DNA of 64,000 nt from Clostridium aminobutyricum (GTDB lineage Bacteria > Bacillota > Clostridia > Peptostreptococcales > Anaerovoracaceae). The stretch lies in the NCBI RefSeq assembly GCF_017255415.1, contig NZ_JAFJZZ010000002.1, positions 248,001-312,000 of the forward strand, given 5' to 3'. The notes under the pieces were generated by a model. The model saw only the letters and a list, made by a program, of their open reading frames with translations. It was not told the DNA's origin and searched no databases. Shown in pieces: positions 55,923 to 63,328 of the stretch (within the stretch, counting starts at the first letter, position 1; every line of letters begins with the position of its first letter). The translations under genes were made by a program, and so were the position numbers.

Positions 55923-56399
55923 CTAGAATTGTATTTGCTGGCGAAGTTCATTTTCACTATATACTTTCCCTGTTTTGCCCACGTTATATCCTTCCTTTTT
56001 TTCCTCACACACGAGAAGGTCCAGTACGTCAGGCTGAAGAGCTGCTTGATTTTCAGGCTGCTCTATCTCTTGATGATCTTCATTATCCGTCTTCGAAAGG
56101 AGCACTGCTTCCTCTTCAAAGTCTTTAGACTCTTCATATAAAATCGGTTGAGGTGCAGCAAGGCTAGGGATCACTTGATTCAAATCTTCTAGTTTTTCGA
56201 GCTTTTGATTAATTTTTTCTAAGGCGGCAACCTGTTCATTTACACGCCAATACCAAAGCCTGACGCCTCGGAATAGTAAAAATAAGATCCCTAAAGTTGC
56301 AACGATTATTAATGTCAGGATTACAATTGCCCCGATAACTTCCACTCGGAGATTCTTTTCAATGTATTCTACTGTTAACATTATGTACTTTGTAATCAT
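55923..56399 (-). CDS. Hypothetical single-span membrane protein, 158 aa
   Basis: Start chosen at ATG 56399 (GGAAGG eight bases upstream); upstream Met codons lack this. A hydrophobic helix (VIGAIVILTLIIVATLGILFLLF, about residues 22-44) is followed by a coiled coil (VAALEKINQKLEKLEDLN) and an acidic tail. No known domain. It lies 73 bases before the zinc-ribbon protein gene in the same direction, so the two may work together at the membrane. Confidence 0.65.
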   Translation of the reverse strand: MITKYIMLTVEYIEKNLRVEVIGAIVILTLIIVATLGILFLLFRGVRLWYWRVNEQVAALEKINQKLEKLEDLNQVIPSLAAPQPILYEESKDFEEEAVLLSKTDNEDHQEIEQPENQAALQPDVLDLLVCEEKKEGYNVGKTGKVYSENELRQQIQF

Positions 56400-56473
56400 T
56401 TGAGTGCACCTTCCCCAGAATATACCTTTAAGCATTATACTACACTCTGCCCGCAATATCAATTGTTCCAAAC

Positions 56474-56495
56474 AAAAAGAGCGGGTTTACCGCTC
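56474..56495 (-). terminator. Terminator after the Cys/Asn-repeat peptide gene
   Basis: GAGCGG / CCGCTC stem with a 5-base loop, followed on the minus strand by TTTTTGTTT; 65 bases after the peptide stop at 56560, so that gene is monocistronic. Confidence 0.7.
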
Positions 56496-56559
56496 AATAA
56501 AAATAAGAAATAATATTCCCGACTCTTTTTGTTCAGACCTTGATTTTTTATCGGTCTAA

Positions 56560-56751
56560 TTAGCCTCGGCTCGTTGTATTTGGGTTTGTTCTGTTTGTAG
56601 TACAATTAGTTGCACAGTTTGTTGCACAATTTGTTCCACTGTTGAAACCTTCACCAGTTTTTTTTGCGTTTGTCTTTGCATTTGTTGCCTTGCTCTCCGT
56701 TTTTGAAGTGCACTGTGAATAGCTCGGCCTTTCCGTTTTTTCTCTCTTCAT
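56560..56751 (-). CDS. 63-aa peptide with C-x-x-N tandem repeats
   Basis: ATG 56751 has GAGGAGG at 8-base spacing. The 63-residue product is Thr/Lys/Asn-rich with no membrane span. Its second half has three tandem CxxN units, CATN-CATN-CTTN (Cys at 42, 46 and 50), followed by NRTNPNTTSRG; one more Cys is at 14. The N-terminal half is hydrophilic and leader-like. It is divergent from a radical SAM gene 292 bases away. Spaced-Cys repeats next to such an enzyme recall thioether-crosslinked peptide precursors, but a structural or spore-related small protein is equally possible. No transporter or protease adjoins it. Confidence 0.6.
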   Translation of the reverse strand: MKREKTERPSYSQCTSKTESKATNAKTNAKKTGEGFNSGTNCATNCATNCTTNRTNPNTTSRG

Positions 56752-57043
56752 CTCTCATCCCTCCTCACTTAATATTCTGCTCACAAACCCTGTTCGTATG
56801 TGCGGAAATTTGAGGAATTCAAGTCATATTTTTTGTTCAAAAGCATAAGAATTATACGAACTATCATATTCAGTTTATATAAATTTATTTATACAATCCG
56901 CATTTAAATATTCCTTATATAGCAAGTTGGTCTTCTTATTTTCTTTAAGTTTACTGTCTTTTTCGATTTTTAACCTTGTCACCTATTTTTTCTGAAATGA
57001 AGTGGTAGAATTAAGGTAACGAAATTAGTAAGGAGGAAACAAT

Positions 57044-58378
57044 ATGAGTACAATGAAAGAAAAAGTTGAAGCTTATGGTATAAAAAAAGTCATCGACTAT
57101 TTGGATTCCAATCCGGAAGAAAATATGCCGAAAGTTTTTGATTGGTTAAGTAAATTGGATTTGGATAACCAATATGCCGGTGCATTTAAATTGGGGAAAT
57201 CTGCTGTAAATGATCCAGCTAGTATTTGGCATTCCTTCCTAATGAGTTTGTTTACTGATATTGATCCGGATGTCAGAAAAACTTTTTTTGAAAATTTCTT
57301 AGTAAATTCCGTTCTGATAGGCGGGCGCAGAAAACGAGAAATCGAAAAAGAGTATGACTGTAATGTGCCGTGGACGCTTCTTATGGATCCGACATCCGCA
57401 TGCAACCTTCATTGCACAGGCTGCTGGGCCGCTGAATATGGAAACCAGTTATCGTTATCTCTCTCACAGCTTGATGATATCATCAGGCAAGGAAAAGAAC
57501 TCGGTATGTATATGTACATCTATACGGGAGGCGAGCCGCTTGTTCGGAAAGACGATATTATTCAATTATGTGAAAAACACTCTGATTGTATCTTTTTATC
57601 TTTCACAAATGGTACCCTTATTGATGAAGCTTTTGCGGACAAAATGTTGCAAGTCAAAAATTTTATCCCTGCAATAAGTGTGGAAGGCTTTGAAGCTGAA
57701 ACAGATATGCGCCGCGGGAACGGTACATATCAAAAAGTCGTAAAAGCCATGGAGATATTAAAAGAAAGAAAACTTCCTTTTGGCTTTTCTACTTGCTATC
57801 ACAAGCATAATACAGAGGTAATCGGAAGTGAAAAATATTTCGATGATATGATTGCAAGAGGCTGTAAATTCGGTTGGATTTTTACCTATATGCCCGTTGG
57901 GTTGAACGCCATTCCTGACCTGATGGCTACCGCACAGCAGCGTGAGTTCATGTATCATCAAATACGAAAATTCCGCCAGACAAAACCTATTTTTACGATG
58001 GACTTTTGGAATGACGGTGAATATGTAAACGGCTGTATTGCCGGCGGCAGATGTTATCTACATATTAATGCAAACGGAGATGTTGATCCTTGCGCATTTA
58101 TTCATTACTCAGATTCCAATATCAAAGAAAAAACACTGCTCGAAGCGCTTTGTTCTCCATTCTTTATGCAATATAGAAAGCATCAGCCTTTTCATGAAAA
58201 TAGATTGCGCGTTTGCCCGTTACTGGATAATCCCGGTGCGTTGGCAGAGATGGTGCATGCTTCCGGTGCCCATTCAACAGATTTAGAAAATCCGGAAGAT
58301 ATCGACGTATTATCGGAAAAATGCAGAAGTTGCGCAGAACAATGGAAGCCTGTGGCCGATAAGCTATGGTATCATTAG
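57044..58378 (+). CDS. Radical SAM protein with SPASM-like C-terminal cysteines
   Basis: 444 aa. A 110-residue helical N-terminal domain precedes the radical SAM core with cluster motif C120-NLH-C124-TG-C127 and IYTGGEPLVRKDDI for SAM binding. The C-terminal third has further cysteines (GCIAGGRC, VDPC, RVCP, EKCRSC), suggesting one or two auxiliary Fe-S clusters as in SPASM/twitch proteins. Homologous proteins are widespread as stand-alone genes in Clostridia; the reaction is not known to me. AAGGAGG precedes the ATG. It is divergent from the CxxN-repeat peptide gene. Confidence 0.9.
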   Translation: MSTMKEKVEAYGIKKVIDYLDSNPEENMPKVFDWLSKLDLDNQYAGAFKLGKSAVNDPASIWHSFLMSLFTDIDPDVRKTFFENFLVNSVLIGGRRKREIEKEYDCNVPWTLLMDPTSACNLHCTGCWAAEYGNQLSLSLSQLDDIIRQGKELGMYMYIYTGGEPLVRKDDIIQLCEKHSDCIFLSFTNGTLIDEAFADKMLQVKNFIPAISVEGFEAETDMRRGNGTYQKVVKAMEILKERKLPFGFSTCYHKHNTEVIGSEKYFDDMIARGCKFGWIFTYMPVGLNAIPDLMATAQQREFMYHQIRKFRQTKPIFTMDFWNDGEYVNGCIAGGRCYLHINANGDVDPCAFIHYSDSNIKEKTLLEALCSPFFMQYRKHQPFHENRLRVCPLLDNPGALAEMVHASGAHSTDLENPEDIDVLSEKCRSCAEQWKPVADKLWYH

Positions 58379-58456
58379 AAACCATATGGCTTATATTATT
58401 ATTTAACGGCTCTATTCAAACAATGACAGGTTCTATATGGAAAAAAGTATTTACAA

Positions 58457-58498
58457 AGTCCTTGAGTGTATGATATCATCATTTCTCGAGGATTTTTT
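58457..58498 (+). terminator. Terminator after the radical SAM gene
   Basis: Imperfect stem AGTCCTTGAG / CTCGAGGATT with an internal TGATATCA palindrome, followed by TTTTTTG; 78 bases after the stop. Confidence 0.7.
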
Positions 58499-58580
58499 GC
58501 GTTCTCCTTATTTTTGATTAGCCAAGTTAACTGGTTTTTCTAAACTGTATAATGCCTTTTCAAAAAATATAAAAAACTTG

Positions 58581-58609
58581 TTGACACGGCTTGTCCAAGA
58601 TGGTATATT
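58581..58609 (+). promoter_or_regulatory. Promoter of tRNA-Lys
   Basis: TTGACA (58581-58586), 17-base spacer, TATATT (58604-58609), 36 bases before the mature tRNA. Confidence 0.85.
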
Positions 58610-58645
58610 AATAAACGTGCCAAACACACTATGAAAATAAAATGT

Positions 58646-58721
58646 GCATCCTTAGCTCAGTTGGTAGAGCACCTGACTCTTAATCAGGGTGTCCAGGGTT
58701 CGAACCCCTGAGGGTGTACCA
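58646..58721 (+). tRNA. tRNA-Lys (anticodon CTT), CCA encoded
   Basis: 76 bases folding as a cloverleaf: acceptor GCATCCT pairing with AGGGTGT (two G-U pairs), D stem GCTC/GAGC, anticodon stem CCTGA/TCAGG with loop CTCTTAA (anticodon CTT, decoding AAG), T arm CAGGG-TTCGAAC-CCCTG and an encoded CCA end. Its 3' end is duplicated at 60918, marking an integration site. Confidence 0.97.
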
Positions 58722-58724
58722 GAT

Positions 58725-58764
58725 CAATAAAAAAACTATAGCAGAAGCTATAGTTTTTTTATTG
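58725..58764 (+). terminator. tRNA-Lys terminator
   Basis: Perfect 18-bp stem CAATAAAAAAACTATAGC / GCTATAGTTTTTTTATTG with AGAA loop directly after the CCA end. Confidence 0.9.
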
Positions 58765-58908
58765 ATTTATTAAAATTTCGTGGGGTTCAAACCCGCAAGG
58801 GCATGAGCGTAAAGAACAAATGTCCAGCGGAGGTTTGTTTAGCGAATGGTTCAAGCCTGCTGAACGGGGAGGAGCAGAACGGCAAATGCGGAGCATTTGT
58901 GTATAAAA
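58765..58908. repeat. tRNA-trailer repeat, copy A
   Basis: Non-coding stretch after the tRNA terminator, related to the copy at 60733-60914. Shared pieces are the CTATAGC/GCTATAG hairpin just upstream, TTTATTAAA, TTCAAACCCGCAAGGG-like and TGAGCGTAA motifs, and a closing small hairpin CAAATGC-GGA-GCATTTG. The copies have diverged but keep order and length. Confidence 0.6.
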
Positions 58909-58909
58909 A

Positions 58910-59143
58910 TCAGCCGATATACTTTAGTATAATTTTAATTAATCCATATCCAGATAGCAATGAGAGGACTCCTCCAAATGTAATCCATGCAGCGCCGCTT
59001 AATATTTGTCGGTTAATATCCCATCCGTTCTCAGAATTCATCAAGAAATACATCCCAATATCATAGCCCTTTAAAATACATACCGATCCTAGTACTAGTA
59101 ATAAAATGAAAAAGCCAGTACAACTTTTTGTGATATCGTTCAT
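58910..59143 (-). CDS. Hypothetical membrane protein, 77 aa
   Basis: Start ATG 59143 follows GAGGAGG at short spacing. Two hydrophobic helices (FFILLLVLGSVCILKGYDI and AAWITFGGVLSLLSGYGLIKI) joined by a polar loop (NSENGWDINRQ). No family recognised. It lies inside the att-bounded segment and so may be element cargo. Its stop abuts trailer repeat copy A. Confidence 0.65.
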   Translation of the reverse strand: MNDITKSCTGFFILLLVLGSVCILKGYDIGMYFLMNSENGWDINRQILSGAAWITFGGVLSLLSGYGLIKIILKYIG

Positions 59144-59144
59144 A

Positions 59145-59285
59145 TTATCCTCCTCGATTTTTCCTTTTATCATACTCCCAAATATTACAAATTTCAACAT
59201 AATATACAAATCCAATTTTTATTATATCTCTACCCTTCCACATTACCTGCAAGACAATCCCGCAGGTAAGTGTGGTTTTAGCCAA
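59145..59285 (-). CDS. Possible 46-aa small gene upstream of membrane protein
   Basis: A TTG-start frame at 59285 with AGGAG nine to ten bases upstream ends one base before the ATG of the 77-aa gene, a spacing seen in coupled genes. The product (LAKTTLTCGIVLQVMWKGRD ...) is unrecognised. An inverted repeat (TTACCTGC / GCAGGTAA, 59243-59270) lies within it, which argues against coding. Confidence 0.25.
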   Translation of the reverse strand: MAKTTLTCGIVLQVMWKGRDIIKIGFVYYVEICNIWEYDKRKNRGG

Positions 59286-59392
59286 GTGTTCTTTCACTCC
59301 TGTTTATTCGGTATAGAACTACCCAAACTATTTTAATCTCCTGTCGTGATTTTATGTTTGGCACACCATCGGTCTTACCTCAGGCAAAAGTA

Positions 59393-59590
59393 TCACCTTC
59401 CTGCTTTAATACTAGCTTCTACCCTTTCAAATTTAAAAACGTCCATCCTTGTATCCCGTCCTCTGGCTTTGTCAACCAGCTCCTTATACGCCTTATACTG
59501 TTCACTGTAGGCTATGTATTTATCGCAATGCACTTTACATTCTGCCTCTACTACATCGCATCCAAAACAGGGTGCTTTCGGTTGTTTCAT
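59393..59590 (-). CDS. Phage-like Cys-rich small protein, 65 aa
   Basis: ATG 59590 follows AAAGGAG at 8-base spacing. The N-terminus has CFGCDVVEAECKVHC, four or five Cys/His ligands that could hold one zinc, followed by a basic helical region (KAYKELVDKARGRD). Proteins with this layout occur in clostridial prophages and conjugative elements. It starts 4 bases after the HNH endonuclease remnant, as in a phage operon. Confidence 0.7.
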   Translation of the reverse strand: MKQPKAPCFGCDVVEAECKVHCDKYIAYSEQYKAYKELVDKARGRDTRMDVFKFERVEASIKAGR

Positions 59591-59594
59591 TCAA

Positions 59595-59861
59595 TCAGCT
59601 CCTTTTATTTTTTTTACGCTCACCGATTTTTAGATAAATATCAGCAATTACAAGTCCAGTCTTTGTGGATTCCGCGTCGTTTTGAATCAGGCCCCTTTTA
59701 TTAATAATTGCCAACTTCTTATTAGGGATGAGAATCAAATTATTTAGATCAAAGTTTTGCTGATTACTACCTCCAAATATTACAACATGCTCTTTAGTTC
59801 ATCCTTCTATATTGGCTTTTATATATTCTATGTGCTCTGGGGTGTATTTACGATTACTCAT
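59595..59861 (-). pseudogene. HNH homing-type endonuclease remnant, internally deleted
   Basis: ATG 59861 with GAGGGG upstream begins MSNRKYTPEHIEYIKANIEG, the usual start of phage HNH endonucleases, then meets TGA. The same frame resumes at once with TKEHVVIFGGSN, NFDLNNLILIPNKKL and GLIQNDAESTKTGLVIADIY, the typical C-terminus of that family, ending at 59595. The middle of the protein, including the HNH catalytic region, is missing, so a deletion joined the two ends. Relics of phage DNA. Confidence 0.8.
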
Positions 59862-59988
59862 GCCCCGTCACCCCTCTGTTTTAGTAAAGTTTTTTGCATT
59901 TATTTTTCTTCCTGTAAAATTCAAATACTCTATCACTTGTGAAATAATTTCTTTTTTTCTTGGTTATCCTAATTCTGAGGTGATAAAA

Positions 59989-60129
59989 ATGGATTTAAGA
60001 AACCGATCCATCTGGGATGGAGATATTGATAAACCTATTCCAGAGGATGTCTATCCGGTGATAGACACCGATCTTGCACGGGACAACCTTGAAAACGATA
60101 TGCCCGCCGGAGATCTGCAAGACTTATGA
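59989..60129 (+). CDS. Small acidic hypothetical protein, 46 aa
   Basis: ATG 59989 follows GAGGTG at 6-base spacing. The product is very acidic (14 Asp/Glu in 46) with repeated D-x-D and proline (IWDGDIDKPIPEDVYPVIDTD) and no membrane span. Family unknown to me. A GC-rich hairpin (CCGCC-TATTC-GGCGG type, near 60136-60152) follows. It lies inside the att-bounded segment. Confidence 0.6.
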   Translation: MDLRNRSIWDGDIDKPIPEDVYPVIDTDLARDNLENDMPAGDLQDL

Positions 60130-60252
60130 TTCCCCGCCGCCTATTCGGGCGGCCTGGGCATCGACAGGAGCAATAGCACGGTTTTTTCCTCCACTAATTT
60201 TAGTTTTTCACATTCTAGCCTATATTCCTTTCTTGGATGTTTAAAAATTAGC

Positions 60253-60281
60253 TTGACATTTGGATTCCTATCATATATACT
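60253..60281 (+). promoter_or_regulatory. Cold-shock gene promoter and long leader
   Basis: TTGACA (60253-60258), 17-base spacer, TATACT (60276-60281). The transcript would have a leader of about 114 bases before ATG 60402, typical of csp mRNAs whose leader folding responds to temperature. Confidence 0.8.
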
Positions 60282-60401
60282 AAAGTTAATTCTAAATGTA
60301 TTAATTGATTGTCACGGACTTAAGTCAATTTCTATTTTGGCTTACAGATCTGTGTTTTTTGTTTTTTGCACCGGGATAATATTTTTTTAGGAGGTACCTG
60401 T

Positions 60402-60614
60402 ATGTATAATGGTACTGTAAAGTGGTTCAACGAGAACAAAGGATTTGGTTTTATTTCAAATGACAACGGAACAGAGGACGTTTTTGTCCATTTCTCCGCG
60501 ATACAAGATGAGGGATTCAAATCTCTGTCTGAAGGTCAGAAGGTGACATACGACACCGAAGCTGATTCCAGAGATTCCAGAAAGATGCGCGCGATTAACG
60601 TTCGTATTGCCTAA
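60402..60614 (+). CDS. Cold-shock protein (CspA family)
   Basis: 70 aa from ATG 60402, with AGGAGG 7 bases upstream. The OB-fold RNA-binding motifs are intact: [12 protein letters not shown] (RNP1) and DVFVHFSAI (RNP2). It binds single-stranded RNA/DNA and acts as an RNA chaperone. A terminator follows directly. It lies inside the att-bounded segment; csp genes are common phage cargo as well as chromosomal. Confidence 0.95.
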   Translation: MYNGTVKWFNENKGFGFISNDNGTEDVFVHFSAIQDEGFKSLSEGQKVTYDTEADSRDSRKMRAINVRIA

Positions 60615-60628
60615 CTCTCGTAATAAAT

Positions 60629-60656
60629 CCGTTCCTTCATAGGAGCGGTTTTTTTA
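60629..60656 (+). terminator. Cold-shock gene terminator
   Basis: CCGTTCC / GGAGCGG stem with 6-base loop followed by eight T, 15 bases after the csp stop. Confidence 0.9.
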
Positions 60657-60732
60657 TTGCCACGATCTGCGCCTCCAACCTCCTTACGCAAGCGCCCACT
60701 GCATCCGCTTAATAGCTATGCATCAAGTACCA

Positions 60733-60914
60733 GCTCAACAAAAAGACTATAGCTTTTGCTATAGTCTTTCTACTTATTTATTAAATTTTCATAGGACTTA
60801 AACCGAAAGAGCGTAGCCGTAAGCGAAGCAGTGCGGTACACTGAGGTGTAGGCTACAATTCAAGATTCCTGAGAAAGGAAGTGCAAAGCAGCAAATGCGG
60901 AGGCATTTGTGTGA
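60733..60914. repeat. tRNA-trailer repeat, copy B, next to tRNA fragment
   Basis: Contains the terminator-like stem AAAGACTATAGC / GCTATAGTCTTT, TTTATTAAA, a diverged middle and the closing GCAAATGCGGAGGCATTTG hairpin, immediately followed by the isolated tRNA-Lys 3' fragment (60918-60932). Same order as copy A. Its right part is read through by the DtxR-like gene. Confidence 0.6.
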
Positions 60915-61375
60915 CCTCCTGAGGGTGTACCATATGAATAAAAGGGGGTTATCCCGACCGGTTGAAATTTAGATAAAAGCTTTTCAGTGCTGATCTTTTT
61001 CCCCACTTCTGGTACTATCCTTCTCATGCAATATAACGTTTCATTGCTGAGTTTATGTCCTATGCGGCAAGCATCAAGCTCAGCAGCTTGTATAGTAACG
61101 CCTATCGTTTCAACTAAAAAATACTTTACTATAAAAATACGTTTCCACAGGAATATAGCATACTTAATGCCCAGCGAGGTAAGTGCTATTTCTTTGTGGC
61201 GAGTTCTTTCCAACATTCCAAAAGCAACTAATTTTTTTGTGGTATGGCAAACACAGGATTTGGTAACGTTTAAGTGAATGGCAACATCACTTACACGCGC
61301 CTGAGCCCTGCTGTCACATACTTCATAAATTGCCCGGATATAATTTTCTAAAGTAGGAGATAATCTTTCATTCAT
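60860..61375 (-). CDS. DtxR/MntR-family metalloregulator with run-on C-terminus
   Basis: 171 aa from the Met of MNERLSPTLENYIRAIY (AGAGGTG upstream). The N-terminal winged helix (VSDVAIHLNVTKSCVCHTTKKL) and dimerisation helix with ACRIGHKLS are DtxR-like; the usual C-R-x-E-H metal motif has Gly in place of Glu. The family core ends near residue 130. The last 25 residues (GTPSGGHTNAS to the stop) are translated from the tRNA fragment and trailer repeat, so the original 3' end was replaced at the integration site. It is last in the FMN-binding/ABC operon, 58 bases after the ATPase. Function may be impaired. Confidence 0.8.
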   Translation of the reverse strand: MNERLSPTLENYIRAIYEVCDSRAQARVSDVAIHLNVTKSCVCHTTKKLVAFGMLERTRHKEIALTSLGIKYAIFLWKRIFIVKYFLVETIGVTIQAAELDACRIGHKLSNETLYCMRRIVPEVGKKISTEKLLSKFQPVGITPFYSYGTPSGGHTNASAFAALHFLSQES

Positions 61376-61433
61376 ATACACCTCTGTATATTCCAAATAA
61401 TCGTTAAATTATCTTATTCTTTTTATAAAAAGC

Positions 61434-62117
61434 TTAAGTGAAGTTTAATTGATTTCCTTCCAATAATTCTCCGGATTTCATCGTAAATACTCTATTCCCA
61501 AAATTCAATGAATCCAGTTCATGTGTGACAATCAAAACTGCTGTACCACTCTTGTTGATACGGGCGAAAAGCTCCATAATTTCTTGCGTTGTTCGAATAT
61601 CTAAATCGGATGTAGGTTCATCTGCAATCAAAAGTTCCGGCTCATTCATCAATGCTCTTGCAATTAAAACACGACGTAGCTCTCCGCCGGAAATTTGAGA
61701 AGGCATCATTTCAGAAAGAGAAGAAATGCCAACCTCGTTCAGAAGAAACGCTGCCCTTCCGGATGCATCGCCATGACGTTTTGAAAGGAAATGCGGCAAT
61801 CTGACATTATCGAAAACAGTGAAATTGGTAAGGATACCGTGCCCCTGCGGTATATAGCCAAGTCTTGTATTTCTCAAGTTTGAAATTTCCCTATCGTTTA
61901 AACCATAAATTTCTGTTCCTTCCAGCCTTATATTGCCTGCCGTCGGTTTAATCAGTCCCGCAATCATATTGAGAAACGTGCTCTTACCGCTCCCGGAGCG
62001 TCCAATGATACTGATAAAATCCCCATCATTTACAGACAAATCCACATTCTTTACAGCTAAGAACTTTTTATTCCCACGCTTGTATTCTTTAGTTAGTGCC
62101 TTAATTTCCAGTAGCAT
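61434..62117 (-). CDS. ABC transporter ATP-binding protein (MacB/LolD type)
   Basis: 227 aa. Walker A GRSGSGKST, signature ISGGELRRVLIARAL and Walker B LLIADEPTSDLD are intact; the LGYIPQGHGIL Q-loop is present. This is the ATPase type that pairs with FtsX/MacB-like permeases in mechanotransmission rather than in transport through a channel. Its start overlaps the permease stop by one base. Operon order is FMN-binding protein, DUF4418 protein, permease, ATPase, DtxR-like regulator. Confidence 0.93.
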   Translation of the reverse strand: MLLEIKALTKEYKRGNKKFLAVKNVDLSVNDGDFISIIGRSGSGKSTFLNMIAGLIKPTAGNIRLEGTEIYGLNDREISNLRNTRLGYIPQGHGILTNFTVFDNVRLPHFLSKRHGDASGRAAFLLNEVGISSLSEMMPSQISGGELRRVLIARALMNEPELLIADEPTSDLDIRTTQEIMELFARINKSGTAVLIVTHELDSLNFGNRVFTMKSGELLEGNQLNFT

Positions 62118-63328
62118 TATTCTCCCTCCCTCATGGTCGTATAGATCTCAGCGCTTCCTATTTTAACCGCGCCATAAACGGATGCAAGTGGACCTACGAT
62201 AAAGGACATCAGAAAACTCATCACGGCTATGGCGAATAAGGTTTCATAGGAAGGCATCAAATAAGGTAAACCCAACAGTGAACTGATGTAGGTACTGAAA
62301 GGGAAAACAATAAGAATGGCTGTCAGGATTCCAACCATTGTTCCCAAAAGACTTATCAACGATGATTCCCATAGAATCAATTTTATCAGTTTGCTCTTTG
62401 TCGCGCCCAGAACCCTATACATACTGAATTCCCGTTTCCTTCCGTTTAAAGTCACAGAGAATACAATAATAAGTACACTAACAGCCAATATCCAGAGAAC
62501 GGCTTCCAATATAAGAATATAAGTGGTGAGTCCGTGCAGATTGTCTGAAATGTTGTTGATCATATTTTGAGCTACCACCACATGCACACCGTCTTTTGCA
62601 TAAGCCTGCAAAATATTGTTGGCAATATCTTTTACATCCGTACCGTTTTCAATTTTAACCATAACGGAAGAAATCAGATCCGCATTTTCCGCCACCGGAT
62701 GTTCTTTAAGCCGTTCGGAGGCTTTTGCCACCTGTTTGGCCGTGTTTAAATTCATGAATATGGAAGTATCAAATCCCATACCTGTTTTTTCCAAACGACC
62801 GACTATTAAAAAAGTCTGATTAAAGAATTTAAGTTTCTTCCCGACTTCTGCATTGATGCTGCTGCCGATTACAATTTCACCATCTGAAACCGGTTGCGCC
62901 AGCTCGTTTGACATCCAAGGCTGAATGACAAAGTCCGTCTCAGGATCAAAGCCAATCAGTTGGAGAGGATAAGAACAACAGCCTGCATTTAATGTTGCGA
63001 TATACAATTGCGGAGATACCTTCCCCACACCCTCCACACCTGCTACTTTATCGGCAACGGCACTATCAAAGTAAAAAGTACTGGGTTCTCCCCTTAACAG
63101 AGCACTTTGAATAGCTGCTTCATATCCATATGGCACGGCAAGGATGTCCGCTCCCATTCTTTTTGACAGGTTATTCATACCATTCTCAAGGCTTTTTGAT
63201 AATACAGTTCCTCCAAAAAGCGTAAAGGCGAACACCGCCACAAGAAGAATCAATCCCATTGACCGAAAGGACTTGTGTTTTAAAGAATAGCGCGCAATAT
63301 TAATGGTGTTTAACGGCTTACTGTCCAT
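62117..63328 (-). CDS. FtsX/MacB-like ABC permease
   Basis: 403 aa: N-terminal helix (SMGLILLVAVFAFTLFGGTVL), an extracytoplasmic MacB-type domain of about 220 residues (NNLSKRMGADILAVPYGYE onward), then three C-terminal helices with the FtsX motif REFSMYRVLGATKSKLIKLI. Partners with the ATPase downstream. Its ATG overlaps the DUF4418 gene by 11 bases. Substrate unknown; linked FMN-binding protein suggests a redox or cofactor role. Confidence 0.92.
   Translation of the reverse strand: MDSKPLNTINIARYSLKHKSFRSMGLILLVAVFAFTLFGGTVLSKSLENGMNNLSKRMGADILAVPYGYEAAIQSALLRGEPSTFYFDSAVADKVAGVEGVGKVSPQLYIATLNAGCCSYPLQLIGFDPETDFVIQPWMSNELAQPVSDGEIVIGSSINAEVGKKLKFFNQTFLIVGRLEKTGMGFDTSIFMNLNTAKQVAKASERLKEHPVAENADLISSVMVKIENGTDVKDIANNILQAYAKDGVHVVVAQNMINNISDNLHGLTTYILILEAVLWILAVSVLIIVFSVTLNGRKREFSMYRVLGATKSKLIKLILWESSLISLLGTMVGILTAILIVFPFSTYISSLLGLPYLMPSYETLFAIAVMSFLMSFIVGPLASVYGAVKIGSAEIYTTMREGE

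Larger units (their letters stand above)
58707..60943. mobile_element. Scar of an element integrated at the tRNA-Lys 3' end
   Basis: Direct repeats of 26 bases with 2 mismatches bound the segment: 58707-58732 (tRNA 3' end, CCTGAGGGTGTACCA plus the start of its trailer) and 60918-60943 (an isolated copy). Inside are an HNH endonuclease pseudogene, a phage-like Cys-rich gene, small orphan genes and a cold-shock gene, but no integrase or structural genes. This is the picture left by a decayed prophage or other tRNA-targeting element. Confidence 0.65.
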
